Positions 1 to 5,914 of a stretch of DNA of 5,942 nt are shown one piece after another. The DNA lies in NCBI GenBank assembly GCA_031294825.1, contig JAUMPM010000066.1:1-5942 (forward strand). Direction: 5' to 3'. The notes under the pieces are model-generated. The model was not told the origin of the DNA. It saw only the letters and a program-made list of their open reading frames with translations, and ran no database searches. How positions within the stretch are numbered: position 1 is the first letter of the stretch; each line of letters begins with the position of its first letter. The position numbers and the translations under genes were made by a program. The DNA is from Collinsella sp. Lineage in GTDB: Bacteria > Actinomycetota > Coriobacteriia > Coriobacteriales > Coriobacteriaceae.

Positions 1-6
1 GTACAT
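1..6 (-). CDS. Possible first two codons of a gene cut by the window edge
   Basis: On the minus strand an ATG (6-4) is followed by TAC at the edge. A Shine-Dalgarno-like GGAGG lies at 16-12, leaving a 5-nt spacer, which is a good bacterial start geometry. Only Met-Tyr can be read, so nothing can be said about the product. Such a gene would lie downstream of the tRNA terminator on the same strand. A chance match is quite possible. Confidence 0.3.
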
Positions 7-21
7 GCGAACCTCCAGTCC

Positions 22-38
22 GGACCGCCCCGCGGTCC
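22..38. repeat. Short perfect inverted repeat, 7-bp stem with 3-nt loop
   Basis: GGACCGC at 22-28 pairs with GCGGTCC at 32-38 around CCC. On the minus strand it would lie in the leader of the putative gene starting at 6, just upstream of its GGAGG. It has no U-tract, so it is not a normal intrinsic terminator. It may be an mRNA hairpin or an operator. Apart from this repeat and a possible start codon, I see nothing in 1-136. Confidence 0.4.
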
Positions 39-137
39 AACTTTCTGTCCGCACCCCCAAAAGCTCGCATAAGCCTTAATCCAGGAACTATTTCACCGCA
101 ACTTAGGAGGGGATGTGGGGTCCCCGGCATATATATG

Positions 138-173
138 AAAACGGCTCTGGCACCAAATGGAGCCAAAGCCGTT
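138..173 (-). terminator. Intrinsic terminator of the tRNA-Pro/tRNA-Gly transcript
   Basis: Bases 140-151 and 162-173 form a 12-bp stem with one G-U pair and a 10-nt loop. On the minus strand the descending arm runs into TTTTC and then an AT-rich stretch. It starts 13 nt beyond the CCA end of tRNA-Gly, as expected for the end of a short tRNA operon. The U-tract is short, so efficiency is uncertain. Confidence 0.7.
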
Positions 174-185
174 AAAACTATCCTA

Positions 186-259
186 TGGAGCGGGCGACGG
201 GAATCGAACCCGCGTCATCAGCTTGGAAGGCTGGGGTTCTACCATTGAACTACGCCCGC
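186..259 (-). tRNA. tRNA-Gly (anticodon UCC)
   Basis: The 7-bp acceptor stem pairs GCGGGCG (259-253) with CGCCCGC (196-190). The discriminator is U (189) and the CCA end is encoded (188-186). The T-arm carries the usual GGTTCGAATCC-type sequence (GGGTTCGATTCCC here) and the D-loop is normal. The anticodon loop CUUCCAA places UCC at 227-225, which reads GGA and GGG codons. Length is 74 nt including CCA. It is the second gene of a two-tRNA transcript, 6 nt after tRNA-Pro. Confidence 0.97.
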
Positions 260-265
260 AAGATA

Positions 266-342
266 TGGTCGGGACGACAGGATTTGAACCTGCGACATCC
301 TGCTCCCAAAGCAGGCGCGCTACCAAACTGCGCCACGTCCCG
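266..342 (-). tRNA. tRNA-Pro (anticodon UGG)
   Basis: The acceptor stem pairs CGGGACG (342-336) with CGTCCCG (276-270). The discriminator is A (269) and CCA is encoded (268-266). The anticodon loop UUUGGGA carries UGG at 308-306, which reads CCN proline codons. The T-arm contains GGTTCAAATCC. Length is 77 nt including CCA. It is the first gene of the tRNA pair, and a consensus promoter lies about 50 nt upstream. Confidence 0.97.
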
Positions 343-358
343 AAGGTGTTGAGCAGCT

Positions 359-372
359 AAGGTCTAAACCTT
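359..372 (-). other. Small hairpin in the tRNA leader
   Basis: AAGGT (359-363) pairs with ACCTT (368-372) around a tetraloop. It lies in the roughly 44-nt leader between the predicted transcription start and mature tRNA-Pro. It could be a processing feature or chance; a 5-bp stem is weak evidence. Confidence 0.25.
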
Positions 373-393
373 GCGTGTCCCAAAGCGAAGGAA

Positions 394-422
394 ATTATAG
401 GGGAGACTTCCCGCCTGTGCAA
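394..422 (-). promoter_or_regulatory. Sigma70-type promoter for the tRNA-Pro/Gly operon
   Basis: A perfect -10 box TATAAT (399-394) follows a -35 box TTGCAC (422-417) with an ideal 17-bp spacer. The predicted start is near 387-386, giving a leader of about 44 nt before tRNA-Pro. The promoter begins 11 bp after the brnQ stop codon. No strong terminator separates the two, so brnQ transcripts may read through into the tRNAs. Confidence 0.85.
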
Positions 423-433
423 GCGACGATACC

Positions 434-1792
434 CTAGCTCCTCGAATGTGTGACAAACTGGCTATGAACCAGACCGATCACAAACGCCGCCACAGCAACC
501 GGTGCCCACGCAGCACCGATATCTGCCAGCGGCAACGCATCGAACGGCAGCCACGCGCCAGTAAAGAACGCGTCGCGGACCGAGGTGATCACGCTCTGCA
601 CCGCGACCACGCCGCCGACCCAAACCCAAACCTGCGGATGCGCGTCGCAAAAGCCGTGCATCAGGCCCATAAGCACCAGCACAATGGCAACGGGATACAG
701 GGCATTGAGCATAGGCACCGAGAACATAAGGATCACGTCGAGGCCCACGTTGGAGAGCACGCACGAAAACGCCGCGAACACAAAGGCAAGCATCGCAAAG
801 GGGCGGCGCATGGCCTCCTCGGAAGCCTCCGCTCCCCCTTCAACCACATACGTCTCGCAGAAGTACCGCGAGCAGCAGCTAATAAGACCGATGCACACGT
901 TCATGCAGGCGAGGAAAAAGATCGCAAAGACCACGACCGTGCCGACAAGGCCAAAGTGCATGGAGGCAGAGCGGGCAAGGATGGCGGCGCCATTGGTGGC
1001 ATCGGGCATAACCGTGCCGAGCTGCATGCCGGCAAGCGCCAGGCCACAGTAGATGATGGCCATGAGCACGCCGGCGATCACACCGGAGCGCGAGATCTCA
1101 AAGGCCACGCGCTTATCGTCGGTAACGCCCAGCTCATGGATGGTCTCGGCGATGATAATGCCAAAGGCGAGCGACGCGAGCAAGTCCATGGTCTGGTAGC
1201 CGGTCAAAAAGCCCTGCACGGCAGCACCGGCATTGTAAGGAGCCTGCGGCGCGGCAGCGGGACCCAGCGGCGAGATCACGGCAGCGCCCACGACCAGCAC
1301 GATGAGCGCGATGAGCGCGGGGCCCGTAATACGACCGAGCACGCGTGTGATAACGCCCGGGCGCAGCGTGAGTGCAAACGCGACGACAAAGAAACCGACG
1401 GCAAACACCAGGCGAGCCGTGCCAAGCGAGACGCCCTCGGGCAGCAGTGGCACCAGCATCTCGAAGGCCGTGGAGCTCGTACGCGGAATGGCCAGGCACG
1501 GGCCGATCGCTAAATAGACCGCCGCGACAAAGAACTCACCGAACTTGGGGTGCACGCGGCCGGCAAGCTCGCGCGCCGTTCCGGCAAGCGCCACGGCGAT
1601 AAAGCCCATGACGGGCAGGCCGATGGCGGCGATGAGAAAGCCGAGCATGGCGACCGGCGTGGCAGAACCTGCCTGCAGCGCCAGCAGTGGCGGAATAATG
1701 AGGTTGCCGGCGCCAAAGAGCATCGAGAATAGGGCGATGCCGACGGTGACGACATGGTCGGAGCGCAGACCGCGCGGGGCGGATGAAGCCAT
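434..1792 (-). CDS. brnQ: BrnQ-family branched-chain amino acid carrier
   Basis: This 452-residue integral membrane protein matches the LIVCS (BrnQ) family of cation-coupled symporters that import leucine, isoleucine and valine across the cytoplasmic membrane. Diagnostic sequences are FSMLFGAGNLIIPP (about 22-35) and IGPCLAIPRTSSTAFE (96-111), plus the later GYQTMDLLASLAFGIII stretch. About 12 hydrophobic segments alternate with short loops, and the length is typical of the family. The ATG at 1792 is chosen because AAAGGTGG lies 4 nt upstream and family similarity begins right after it; longer readings run back through a terminator into the neighbouring gene. It starts 23 nt after the U-tract of that terminator, so its promoter must overlap or precede the hairpin. 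Substrate specificity is inferred from the family. Confidence 0.93.
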   Translation of the reverse strand: MASSAPRGLRSDHVVTVGIALFSMLFGAGNLIIPPLLALQAGSATPVAMLGFLIAAIGLPVMGFIAVALAGTARELAGRVHPKFGEFFVAAVYLAIGPCLAIPRTSSTAFEMLVPLLPEGVSLGTARLVFAVGFFVVAFALTLRPGVITRVLGRITGPALIALIVLVVGAAVISPLGPAAAPQAPYNAGAAVQGFLTGYQTMDLLASLAFGIIIAETIHELGVTDDKRVAFEISRSGVIAGVLMAIIYCGLALAGMQLGTVMPDATNGAAILARSASMHFGLVGTVVVFAIFFLACMNVCIGLISCCSRYFCETYVVEGGAEASEEAMRRPFAMLAFVFAAFSCVLSNVGLDVILMFSVPMLNALYPVAIVLVLMGLMHGFCDAHPQVWVWVGGVVAVQSVITSVRDAFFTGAWLPFDALPLADIGAAWAPVAVAAFVIGLVHSQFVTHSRS

Positions 1793-1815
1793 GGGTCCAC
1801 CTTTCGGGTTGAAAC

Positions 1816-1846
1816 AAAAACGGGACGGGCAAAAACACCCGTCCCG
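1816..1846 (-). terminator. Strong intrinsic terminator after the selenium gene cluster
   Basis: CGGGACGGG at 1821-1829 pairs perfectly with 1838-1846 in a 9-bp GC-rich stem with an 8-nt loop. On the minus strand it runs directly into TTTTTGTTTC. It follows the cysteine desulfurase-like stop codon by 23 nt and should end that operon. Because brnQ begins only 23 nt past the U-tract, it could also act as an attenuator in the brnQ leader. Confidence 0.9.
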
Positions 1847-1869
1847 CAAGTATAAACGGTCTAGAAGCT

Positions 1870-3009
1870 TTAGCAGGCTAAATCGCACAGAGCATCGATA
1901 GCCGTGTCGACTTCTTCGGTCGTGTTGAAATATCCAAACGAGAAACGGACGACGCCCTGGCGCTCGGTCCCCAGCGCACGGTGCATGAGCGGGGCGCAAT
2001 GGGCGCCGGGGCGCGTCGCAATCCCCCACCCCTGCATGAGCGCATCCGAGATCTCAGCCGAATCGATATCGCCCACGTTGAGCGACACGATCGCCGAGCG
2101 CGTCGGCTGGTCAAAGGCACCGTAGAGCTTAATCCCCGGAATCTCGCGCACGCCGGCAAGGAAGCGATCAGCGAGCGCACGCTCGTGGGCAGCAATCGCC
2201 TCGACCCCGCCTTGGGCCTCGATAAAGTCGAGACCAGCGGAAAGGCCCGCGATGCCGTGACCGTTGAGCGTGCCCGCCTCAAGGCGCGTGGGCCACTCAA
2301 GCGGCTGCAGTGCATCGAAGCTGTGCACACCGGTGCCGCCCATGGCCCAGGGCGCCACGTCGACGCCCTCCGCCACGGCCAGACCGCCGGTGCCCTGCGG
2401 GCCCATCAGTCCCTTGTGGCCGGTAAAGCACACCACGTCGAGCCCCATGGCCTGCATATCGATATGCTCCGTACCGGCAGACTGAGAGGCGTCGACGATA
2501 ACCAGCGCGCCGGCCGCATGAGCCACAGCCGCCACACGTGCAACATCAACGGAGTTGCCGGTCACATTGGAGGCATGCGTTACCACCACGGCACGCGTGC
2601 CCGGCGTGACCAGCTGCTCGAGCTCGTCGTAGTCGAGCACGCCGTTCGCGTCGCAGCCCGCACGCTCAACGGTCACACCCCGCTCTGCCGTCAGGCGGTT
2701 GAGCGGGCGCAGCACGGAGTTGTGCTCAAGCACCGTTGTGACCACGCGGTCGCCGGGACGCACCACGCCGTTAATCGCCGTGTTGAGCGCCGCCGTAGAG
2801 TTGGGCGTAAAACAAACATGGTCCGCCCTCGGGCAGCCCAGCAAGCGCGCAAGCTTGGCACGGCAAGCATGAATCGTACGAGCGGCATCGAGGGCACCCG
2901 ACGTGGCCCCGCGCCCGGCATTACCGAGCGAACACATCGCCTGCGTCACGGCATCGATCACCGTCTGCGGCTTATGCATGGTCGTCGCCGCGTTATCCAG
3001 GTAGATCAT
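1870..3009 (-). CDS. Cysteine desulfurase-like class V aminotransferase (EF2568 type)
   Basis: This 379-residue PLP enzyme resembles the NifS/SufS fold, specifically the EF2568-type family that often sits beside selD and yedF. It begins MIYLDNAATT, as these proteins usually do. Visible PLP-site residues are His96 in LEHNSV, Asp173 and Gln176 in VDASQS, and the Schiff-base Lys199 in FTGHKG. The probable catalytic Cys338 lies in RPGAHCAPLMH, matching a persulfide- or selenide-releasing cysteine. The likely reaction is removal of S from cysteine or Se from selenocysteine to supply SelD; the selenium role is inferred from context. The ATG at 3009 overlaps the DUF3343 stop (ATGA) and has GGGAGGT upstream, so translation is probably coupled. 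A GTG at 3024 would add five residues but uses the ribosome-binding sequence as codons. A strong terminator follows. Confidence 0.9.
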   Translation of the reverse strand: MIYLDNAATTMHKPQTVIDAVTQAMCSLGNAGRGATSGALDAARTIHACRAKLARLLGCPRADHVCFTPNSTAALNTAINGVVRPGDRVVTTVLEHNSVLRPLNRLTAERGVTVERAGCDANGVLDYDELEQLVTPGTRAVVVTHASNVTGNSVDVARVAAVAHAAGALVIVDASQSAGTEHIDMQAMGLDVVCFTGHKGLMGPQGTGGLAVAEGVDVAPWAMGGTGVHSFDALQPLEWPTRLEAGTLNGHGIAGLSAGLDFIEAQGGVEAIAAHERALADRFLAGVREIPGIKLYGAFDQPTRSAIVSLNVGDIDSAEISDALMQGWGIATRPGAHCAPLMHRALGTERQGVVRFSFGYFNTTEEVDTAIDALCDLAC

Positions 3010-3257
3010 CGCACGACCTCCCACATGTCGATTACCGTAAAGCCCTCGGTGGGGACGCCCGCCGCGGCAAGCTCGCCGCGCAGCAGGTCCTCATCCGAAG
3101 GCAGCGCCTTCCACGCCAAGCCGCAGCCGGCAGCGACCTCCCCGGGCACGGGAATCGTGCGCCCGGGAAGGCCGCGCTCGACGCATAGGGTCTCGCACCC
3201 CATGGCGGCCGCCGTGGTAGGAAACGTGATGACAAGCGCCGGGCGCTTTTCTCTCAT
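3006..3257 (-). CDS. DUF3343 protein, putative Se/S carrier
   Basis: This 83-residue soluble protein fits the DUF3343 family, described as putative Se/S carrier-like. The family core is visible: a short beta strand (ALVITF, 7-12), a helix with Ala and Glu (A16 to E22), then IPVPGEVAAGCGLAW (35-49) with the conserved Cys45-Gly46. Two further cysteines, C21 and C25, lie in the helix. Cys45 is the obvious candidate to carry a persulfide or perselenide, but this has not been shown here. It begins 18 nt after yedF and shares ATGA with the downstream desulfurase-like gene, which implies a matched-amount partnership. The ATG at 3257 is chosen; a TTG at 3272 would add five residues, and neither has a strong Shine-Dalgarno. 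No signal peptide is present. The exact function is unknown. Confidence 0.82.
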   Translation of the reverse strand: MREKRPALVITFPTTAAAMGCETLCVERGLPGRTIPVPGEVAAGCGLAWKALPSDEDLLRGELAAAGVPTEGFTVIDMWEVVR

Positions 3258-3275
3258 GGCAATCCCGCCCAAACG

Positions 3276-3902
3276 CTACGGGCGCACGACGCGCACGGCC
3301 TGCTCCATCTTCTCCACGATCACGTACATATTGGTGACCTCGCCTACTGCAAGCTGGTCCTTAATGCCATAGTGGTCGAGGCAGGTGCCACAGGTAAGGA
3401 TCTCGACGCCCTGCTCGGCCAGACCCTTCAGGTCGTCGAGTACCGGAGAGCCCTCTACGGTGAGCTTGGCGCCGCCGTTGTAGAACAGCATGGTCGCGGG
3501 CAGCTCCTCCTGCTGCGTCACGGCAAAGATGAAGGCCTTCATGAGCTTGTGGCCCAGCTCGTCGTCGCCACGGCCCATGCAGTCGGTGTAGACGGAAATG
3601 ACGAGCTTGCCCTTGCCGGCGCTGGCATCACAGAAGGCAGCGCCATCTTGCTCGGGATCGGCCACGGCAACGGTGCCAGAGGCCGCCACGGTCACGTGCC
3701 ACTCGGCGTCAGAAACCTTCTCGACCGAGGCCGTGCAGCCCTTCTCCTGTGCCATCTTGGAAATGTTCTTGACGGCGGTCTCGCTGTCGACAGAGGTCAC
3801 CACGGCGCCCTCGCCATCAAGCTGTTTGAGTGCCTTAAGCGTCTTGACGACGGGCAGCGGGCAGACATCGCCCATGGCATTGACTTCAATCTTGGTAGAC
3901 AT
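3276..3902 (-). CDS. yedF: Selenium metabolism protein YedF (TusA-like plus DsrE-like)
   Basis: This 208-residue cytoplasmic protein has two parts. Residues 1-75 form a TusA/SirA-like domain with the CPxP motif (Cys14-Pro-Leu-Pro17), the chalcogen-carrying cysteine of that family. Residues about 98-205 resemble a DsrE/F-like domain with SVYTDCMGRGDDELG (103-117) and LTCGTCLDHYGIKD (169-182), which has a CGTC pair (Cys171, Cys174). This architecture and the C-terminal signature match the YedF family found next to selD, in genomes with and without Sec synthesis. A role in sulfur or selenium relay is inferred. The ATG at 3902 has AAAGGA at a good distance; upstream residues do not look conserved. 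It lies 60 nt after selD and 18 nt before the DUF3343 gene. Confidence 0.92.
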   Translation of the reverse strand: MSTKIEVNAMGDVCPLPVVKTLKALKQLDGEGAVVTSVDSETAVKNISKMAQEKGCTASVEKVSDAEWHVTVAASGTVAVADPEQDGAAFCDASAGKGKLVISVYTDCMGRGDDELGHKLMKAFIFAVTQQEELPATMLFYNGGAKLTVEGSPVLDDLKGLAEQGVEILTCGTCLDHYGIKDQLAVGEVTNMYVIVEKMEQAVRVVRP

Positions 3903-3910
3903 AGCAAATT

Positions 3911-3922
3911 CCTTTCGAAAGG
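3911..3922 (-). promoter_or_regulatory. Palindrome covering the yedF ribosome-binding site
   Basis: CCTTTCGAAAGG is a perfect 12-bp palindrome. On the minus strand its right half supplies the AAAGGA Shine-Dalgarno of yedF. In mRNA it could fold as CCUU/AAGG with a UCGA loop and partly mask the site. A protein-binding operator is less likely inside an operon. Confidence 0.3.
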
Positions 3923-3962
3923 GGCCGCCCAGAACAGTAGGCGGTCGCATAAACAGTTTTCC

Positions 3963-5012
3963 TTAATGCACAACGCGGACGGCAGGGCCGCCCGGCTCTG
4001 CCTCGCACACGCGCCCAACAACGGCAGCGATGCGCCCCTCGGCATGTAAACGACGCGCAAGCTCATCCACATCGGCAGCAGGCGCCGCAATAAGCAAACC
4101 ACCCGAGGTCTGCGGATCGTACAGCGCATCCAACATACCCGGTTCCAGGTCATCGTCGGCCGCCACGCGCGGGCCAAAGAAGTCCTGGTTGCGATAGGAG
4201 CCCGCGGGGATAATGCCCAGACGCGCCATGTCGAGCACCTGATCAAAAAGCGGCACCGCCCCCGACGCAAACTCAATCTGCACGCCCGAACCCTCGGCCA
4301 TCTCGCACGCATGCCCGATCAGGCCAAAGCCCGTAATGTCGGTGCAGCCGTGAAGCCCGAGTCCCTCGGCCAAACGGATCGGGGCTTCGTTGAGGGCGCG
4401 CATCGAGTCAAACATGGCTGCGGCCTCGTCCTGCTCGATAAGCTCGCCCTTAATGGCCGTGGTGATGATGCCCGAGCCGATCGCCTTGGTCAGCAGCAGA
4501 ACATCGCCCACGTGCGCGCCGCTGTTGGCGAGCATACGGTCGAGTGGCACAAAACCGCTCACGGACAGGCCGTACTTGGGCTCGTCATCGTTGATGGTGT
4601 GGCCGCCCGCGATGGAGCAACCCGCCTCGACGCACTTGTCGGCGCCGCCCGCCAGAATCTGACCGGCAACCTCAACGCCCAGACAGCTCGGGATGCACAG
4701 CAAGTTCATGGCATGGCTCGGCCGCCCGCCCATGGCGTAGATATCCGACAGCGAGTTGGCTGCGGCGATCTGGCCGAACAGATAGGGATCGTCGACCATC
4801 GGCGGGAAGAAGTCGACGGACTGCACGAGGCCCAGGTTTTTGCCAACACGAAAGACACTCGCATCGTCGGAGGTATCGAACCCCACGAGCAGGTTGTCGT
4901 TATGCACATTAGGTAAGTCGCCCAGGACCTGGGCGAGGGCTCCAGGAGCCAACTTAGCGGCTCAACCACTCGCAGCCGTCATAGACGTAAGCCTCATCTG
5001 ATCACCTGTCAT
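3963..5012 (-). CDS. selD: Selenide, water dikinase SelD, selenocysteine-containing
   Basis: SelD makes selenophosphate, AMP and phosphate from selenide and ATP. The full protein has 349 residues if UGA at 4964-4962 is read as Sec17. The N-terminus reads MTGDQMRLTSMTAASGU and continues AAKLAPGALAQVL, matching the family's G-C/U-x-x-K glycine-rich loop with Sec17 and Lys20. Conserved acidic metal- and ATP-binding residues follow: Asp50 (SDDASVF), Asp67 (SVDFFPP), Asp90 (LSDIYAMGGR) and Asp225 (DITGFGLIGH). GGHT (136-139) and DPQTSGGLL near the C-terminus complete the AIRS/PurM-like fold. The ATG at 5012 has GGGGAGG 5 nt upstream; ATG 4997 with AGGTGA is an alternative. A reading from TTG 4952 would lose the catalytic Sec and Lys. 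A hairpin downstream of the UGA fits a SECIS. It lies 69 nt after the activase gene, with yedF 60 nt downstream. Confidence 0.93.
4918..4936 (-). promoter_or_regulatory. Candidate bacterial SECIS element in selD
   Basis: On the minus strand TCGCCCAG (4936-4929) pairs perfectly with CTGGGCGA (4925-4918) around the loop GUC. The stem has 8 bp and its loop lies 34-36 nt after the UGA, inside the 16-37 nt range accepted for bacterial SECIS elements. The apical AGGUC sequence resembles the GGUC apex of E. coli fdhF, where it helps bind SelB. A second, smaller hairpin (4950-4938, GGCTC/GAGCC, loop CTG) has its loop 17-19 nt after the UGA and is an alternative. I see no clear bulged U. Confidence 0.7.
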
Positions 5013-5017
5013 CGATA

Positions 5018-5026
5018 CCTCCCCTC
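5018..5026 (-). promoter_or_regulatory. Strong ribosome-binding site of selD
   Basis: The minus strand reads GAGGGGAGG, then TATCG, then ATG. This near-perfect Shine-Dalgarno supports a start at 5012, upstream of the in-frame UGA, and so supports Sec insertion rather than initiation after the UGA. A TATACT at 5052-5047 might be the -10 box of an internal selD promoter, but no convincing -35 box accompanies it. Confidence 0.75.
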
Positions 5027-5081
5027 AAACACAAACAATGCTTCCCAGTATACGCATGAACGCGCTTCCACGGCCGATACA

Positions 5082-5846
5082 TCACCCTAGTGCCTGTGCG
5101 CGAATCGCTGCGCCGATCGCTCCGGCAAAGCGGGCCTGGGGCGAGGTGGTCACCGGCGACCCCAGTAGCTCGCCCAACCGCTCCACAACGAAGGCGTTCT
5201 CGCACAGGCCACCGGTCAGGTAGTACGGGGCGCCCGCGGCCTGCCCGGCCATGGTCGCCACGCGCGAGACCACGCTGTCGATCACGCCACGCGCAATGTT
5301 CTCGCGCGGCTCGCCGCGACCGATCAGGCTGATAACCTCGCTTTCGGCAAACACGGTGCACATGCTGGAAATCTTGGTAGGCTCGCCGGTGCGGGCGAGG
5401 TCTGCCATCTGCTGCTGGGAAATGCCCAGGCGGTCGGCCATGATCTCCAAAAAGCGCCCCGTGCCGGCAGCGCACTTGTCGTTCATGGCAAATTTGGCCA
5501 CGCGGCCGCCTTTAAGCTGGATGACCTTGGTGTCCTGGCCGCCCACGTCAATCACCGTGCCGTGATCGCCAAACAGGCGCACGGCACCGGTGCCGTGGCA
5601 GGTAATCTCGGTCACGACCTTGTGCGCATAGGGCACCGCGACACGGCCGTAGCCGGTCGCGACCACGCGCACGTCGTCGGCAGCCACGTCATAGCCGGCC
5701 GCTGCCAGTGCCTCGCGCAGCCGCTCGGCCGCATCGACCGAGGAGAACCCGGTTGGCTGCACGCACGTCCACGCCACCGAACCCTCCCCGTCGACCACAG
5801 CAGCCTTAGCCGCCGTAGACCCGATATCGATCCCGATCCCTATCAT
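5082..5846 (-). CDS. 2-hydroxyacyl-CoA dehydratase activase family protein (BadF/BcrA/HgdC type)
   Basis: This 254-residue soluble ATPase belongs to the ASKHA superfamily and resembles HgdC, the activator of (R)-2-hydroxyglutaryl-CoA dehydratase. Phosphate-binding loops are seen in GIDIGSTAAKAAVVD (5-19) and VIDVGGQDTK (98-107). Cys125 in NDKCAAGTG and Cys163 in SSMCTVFAESE are the two ligands per monomer that bridge a [4Fe-4S] cluster in the homodimer. ATP hydrolysis drives a single low-potential electron to a partner enzyme. GGLCENA and AGAIGAA near the C-terminus are typical, and the length fits the family. The ATG at 5846 has GGAAGAGAG upstream. The partner is unknown: a dehydratase or a double-cubane-cluster reductase could lie beyond the window. 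Its place before selD is suggestive but no selenium role is shown. Confidence 0.9.
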   Translation of the reverse strand: MIGIGIDIGSTAAKAAVVDGEGSVAWTCVQPTGFSSVDAAERLREALAAAGYDVAADDVRVVATGYGRVAVPYAHKVVTEITCHGTGAVRLFGDHGTVIDVGGQDTKVIQLKGGRVAKFAMNDKCAAGTGRFLEIMADRLGISQQQMADLARTGEPTKISSMCTVFAESEVISLIGRGEPRENIARGVIDSVVSRVATMAGQAAGAPYYLTGGLCENAFVVERLGELLGSPVTTSPQARFAGAIGAAIRAQALG

Positions 5847-5914
5847 GGCTCTCTTCCAATCTGAACATCAAAGGTAGCGGCGCGTTCAGGCGCCTTAGCT
5901 CTAGGTTTCTCAGG
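5843..5914 (-). CDS. Possible 3' end of an upstream gene (partial)
   Basis: One minus-strand frame stays open from the end of genuine sequence and stops at TGA (5845-5843), overlapping the activase ATG as ATGA. It reads PEKPRAKAPERAATFDVQIG and then REP. Such an overlap is common in coupled operons and would suit a dehydratase-like partner. Against this, only about 8 of 23 third positions are G or C, well below the neighbouring genes, and 23 open codons are not rare by chance. The stretch could instead be intergenic; GGCGC (5879-5883) and GCGCC (5890-5894) can form a 5-bp hairpin in it. I recognise no family. Confidence 0.35.
   Translation of the reverse strand, partial: PEKPRAKAPERAATFDVQIGREP

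Noticed and set aside
12..48. T-box-like sequence TTGGACCGCG on the minus strand
   Set aside because: It misses one base of the TGGNACCGCG motif, and the leader after the tRNA terminator is too short to hold a T-box Stem I.
113..175. 20-codon plus-strand frame after AGGAGGGG
   Set aside because: The spacer between the purine-rich box and the ATG is only about 2 nt, and the frame runs across the tRNA terminator hairpin.
157..360. Plus-strand 67-codon reading frame containing DGNRTRV and TGFEPATS
   Set aside because: It is the antisense of tRNA-Gly and tRNA-Pro. These peptide strings are well-known spurious translations of tRNA complements.
1793..2029. N-terminal extension of BrnQ to a start at 2029
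   Set aside because: It crosses the intrinsic terminator and the end of the desulfurase-like gene, shows no membrane-protein similarity, and a good start with Shine-Dalgarno exists at 1792.
446..4049. Long plus-strand reading frames opposite brnQ, the desulfurase-like gene and yedF (446-1513, 1981-3372, 3372-4049)
   Set aside because: These are antisense shadows in GC-rich DNA. Their translations are rich in His, Arg and Ala with no recognisable domain, while the minus-strand frames carry full family motifs.
3963..4952. SelD starting at TTG 4952 as a normal 329-residue protein
   Set aside because: It would lack the catalytic Cys/Sec and the essential Lys, has no good Shine-Dalgarno, and the upstream frame through UGA matches the SelD N-terminus.
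5082..5084. UGA at the end of the activase gene as a second Sec codon
   Set aside because: The protein already has the family's full length and typical C-terminus, and the bases after the UGA lead into the selD leader.
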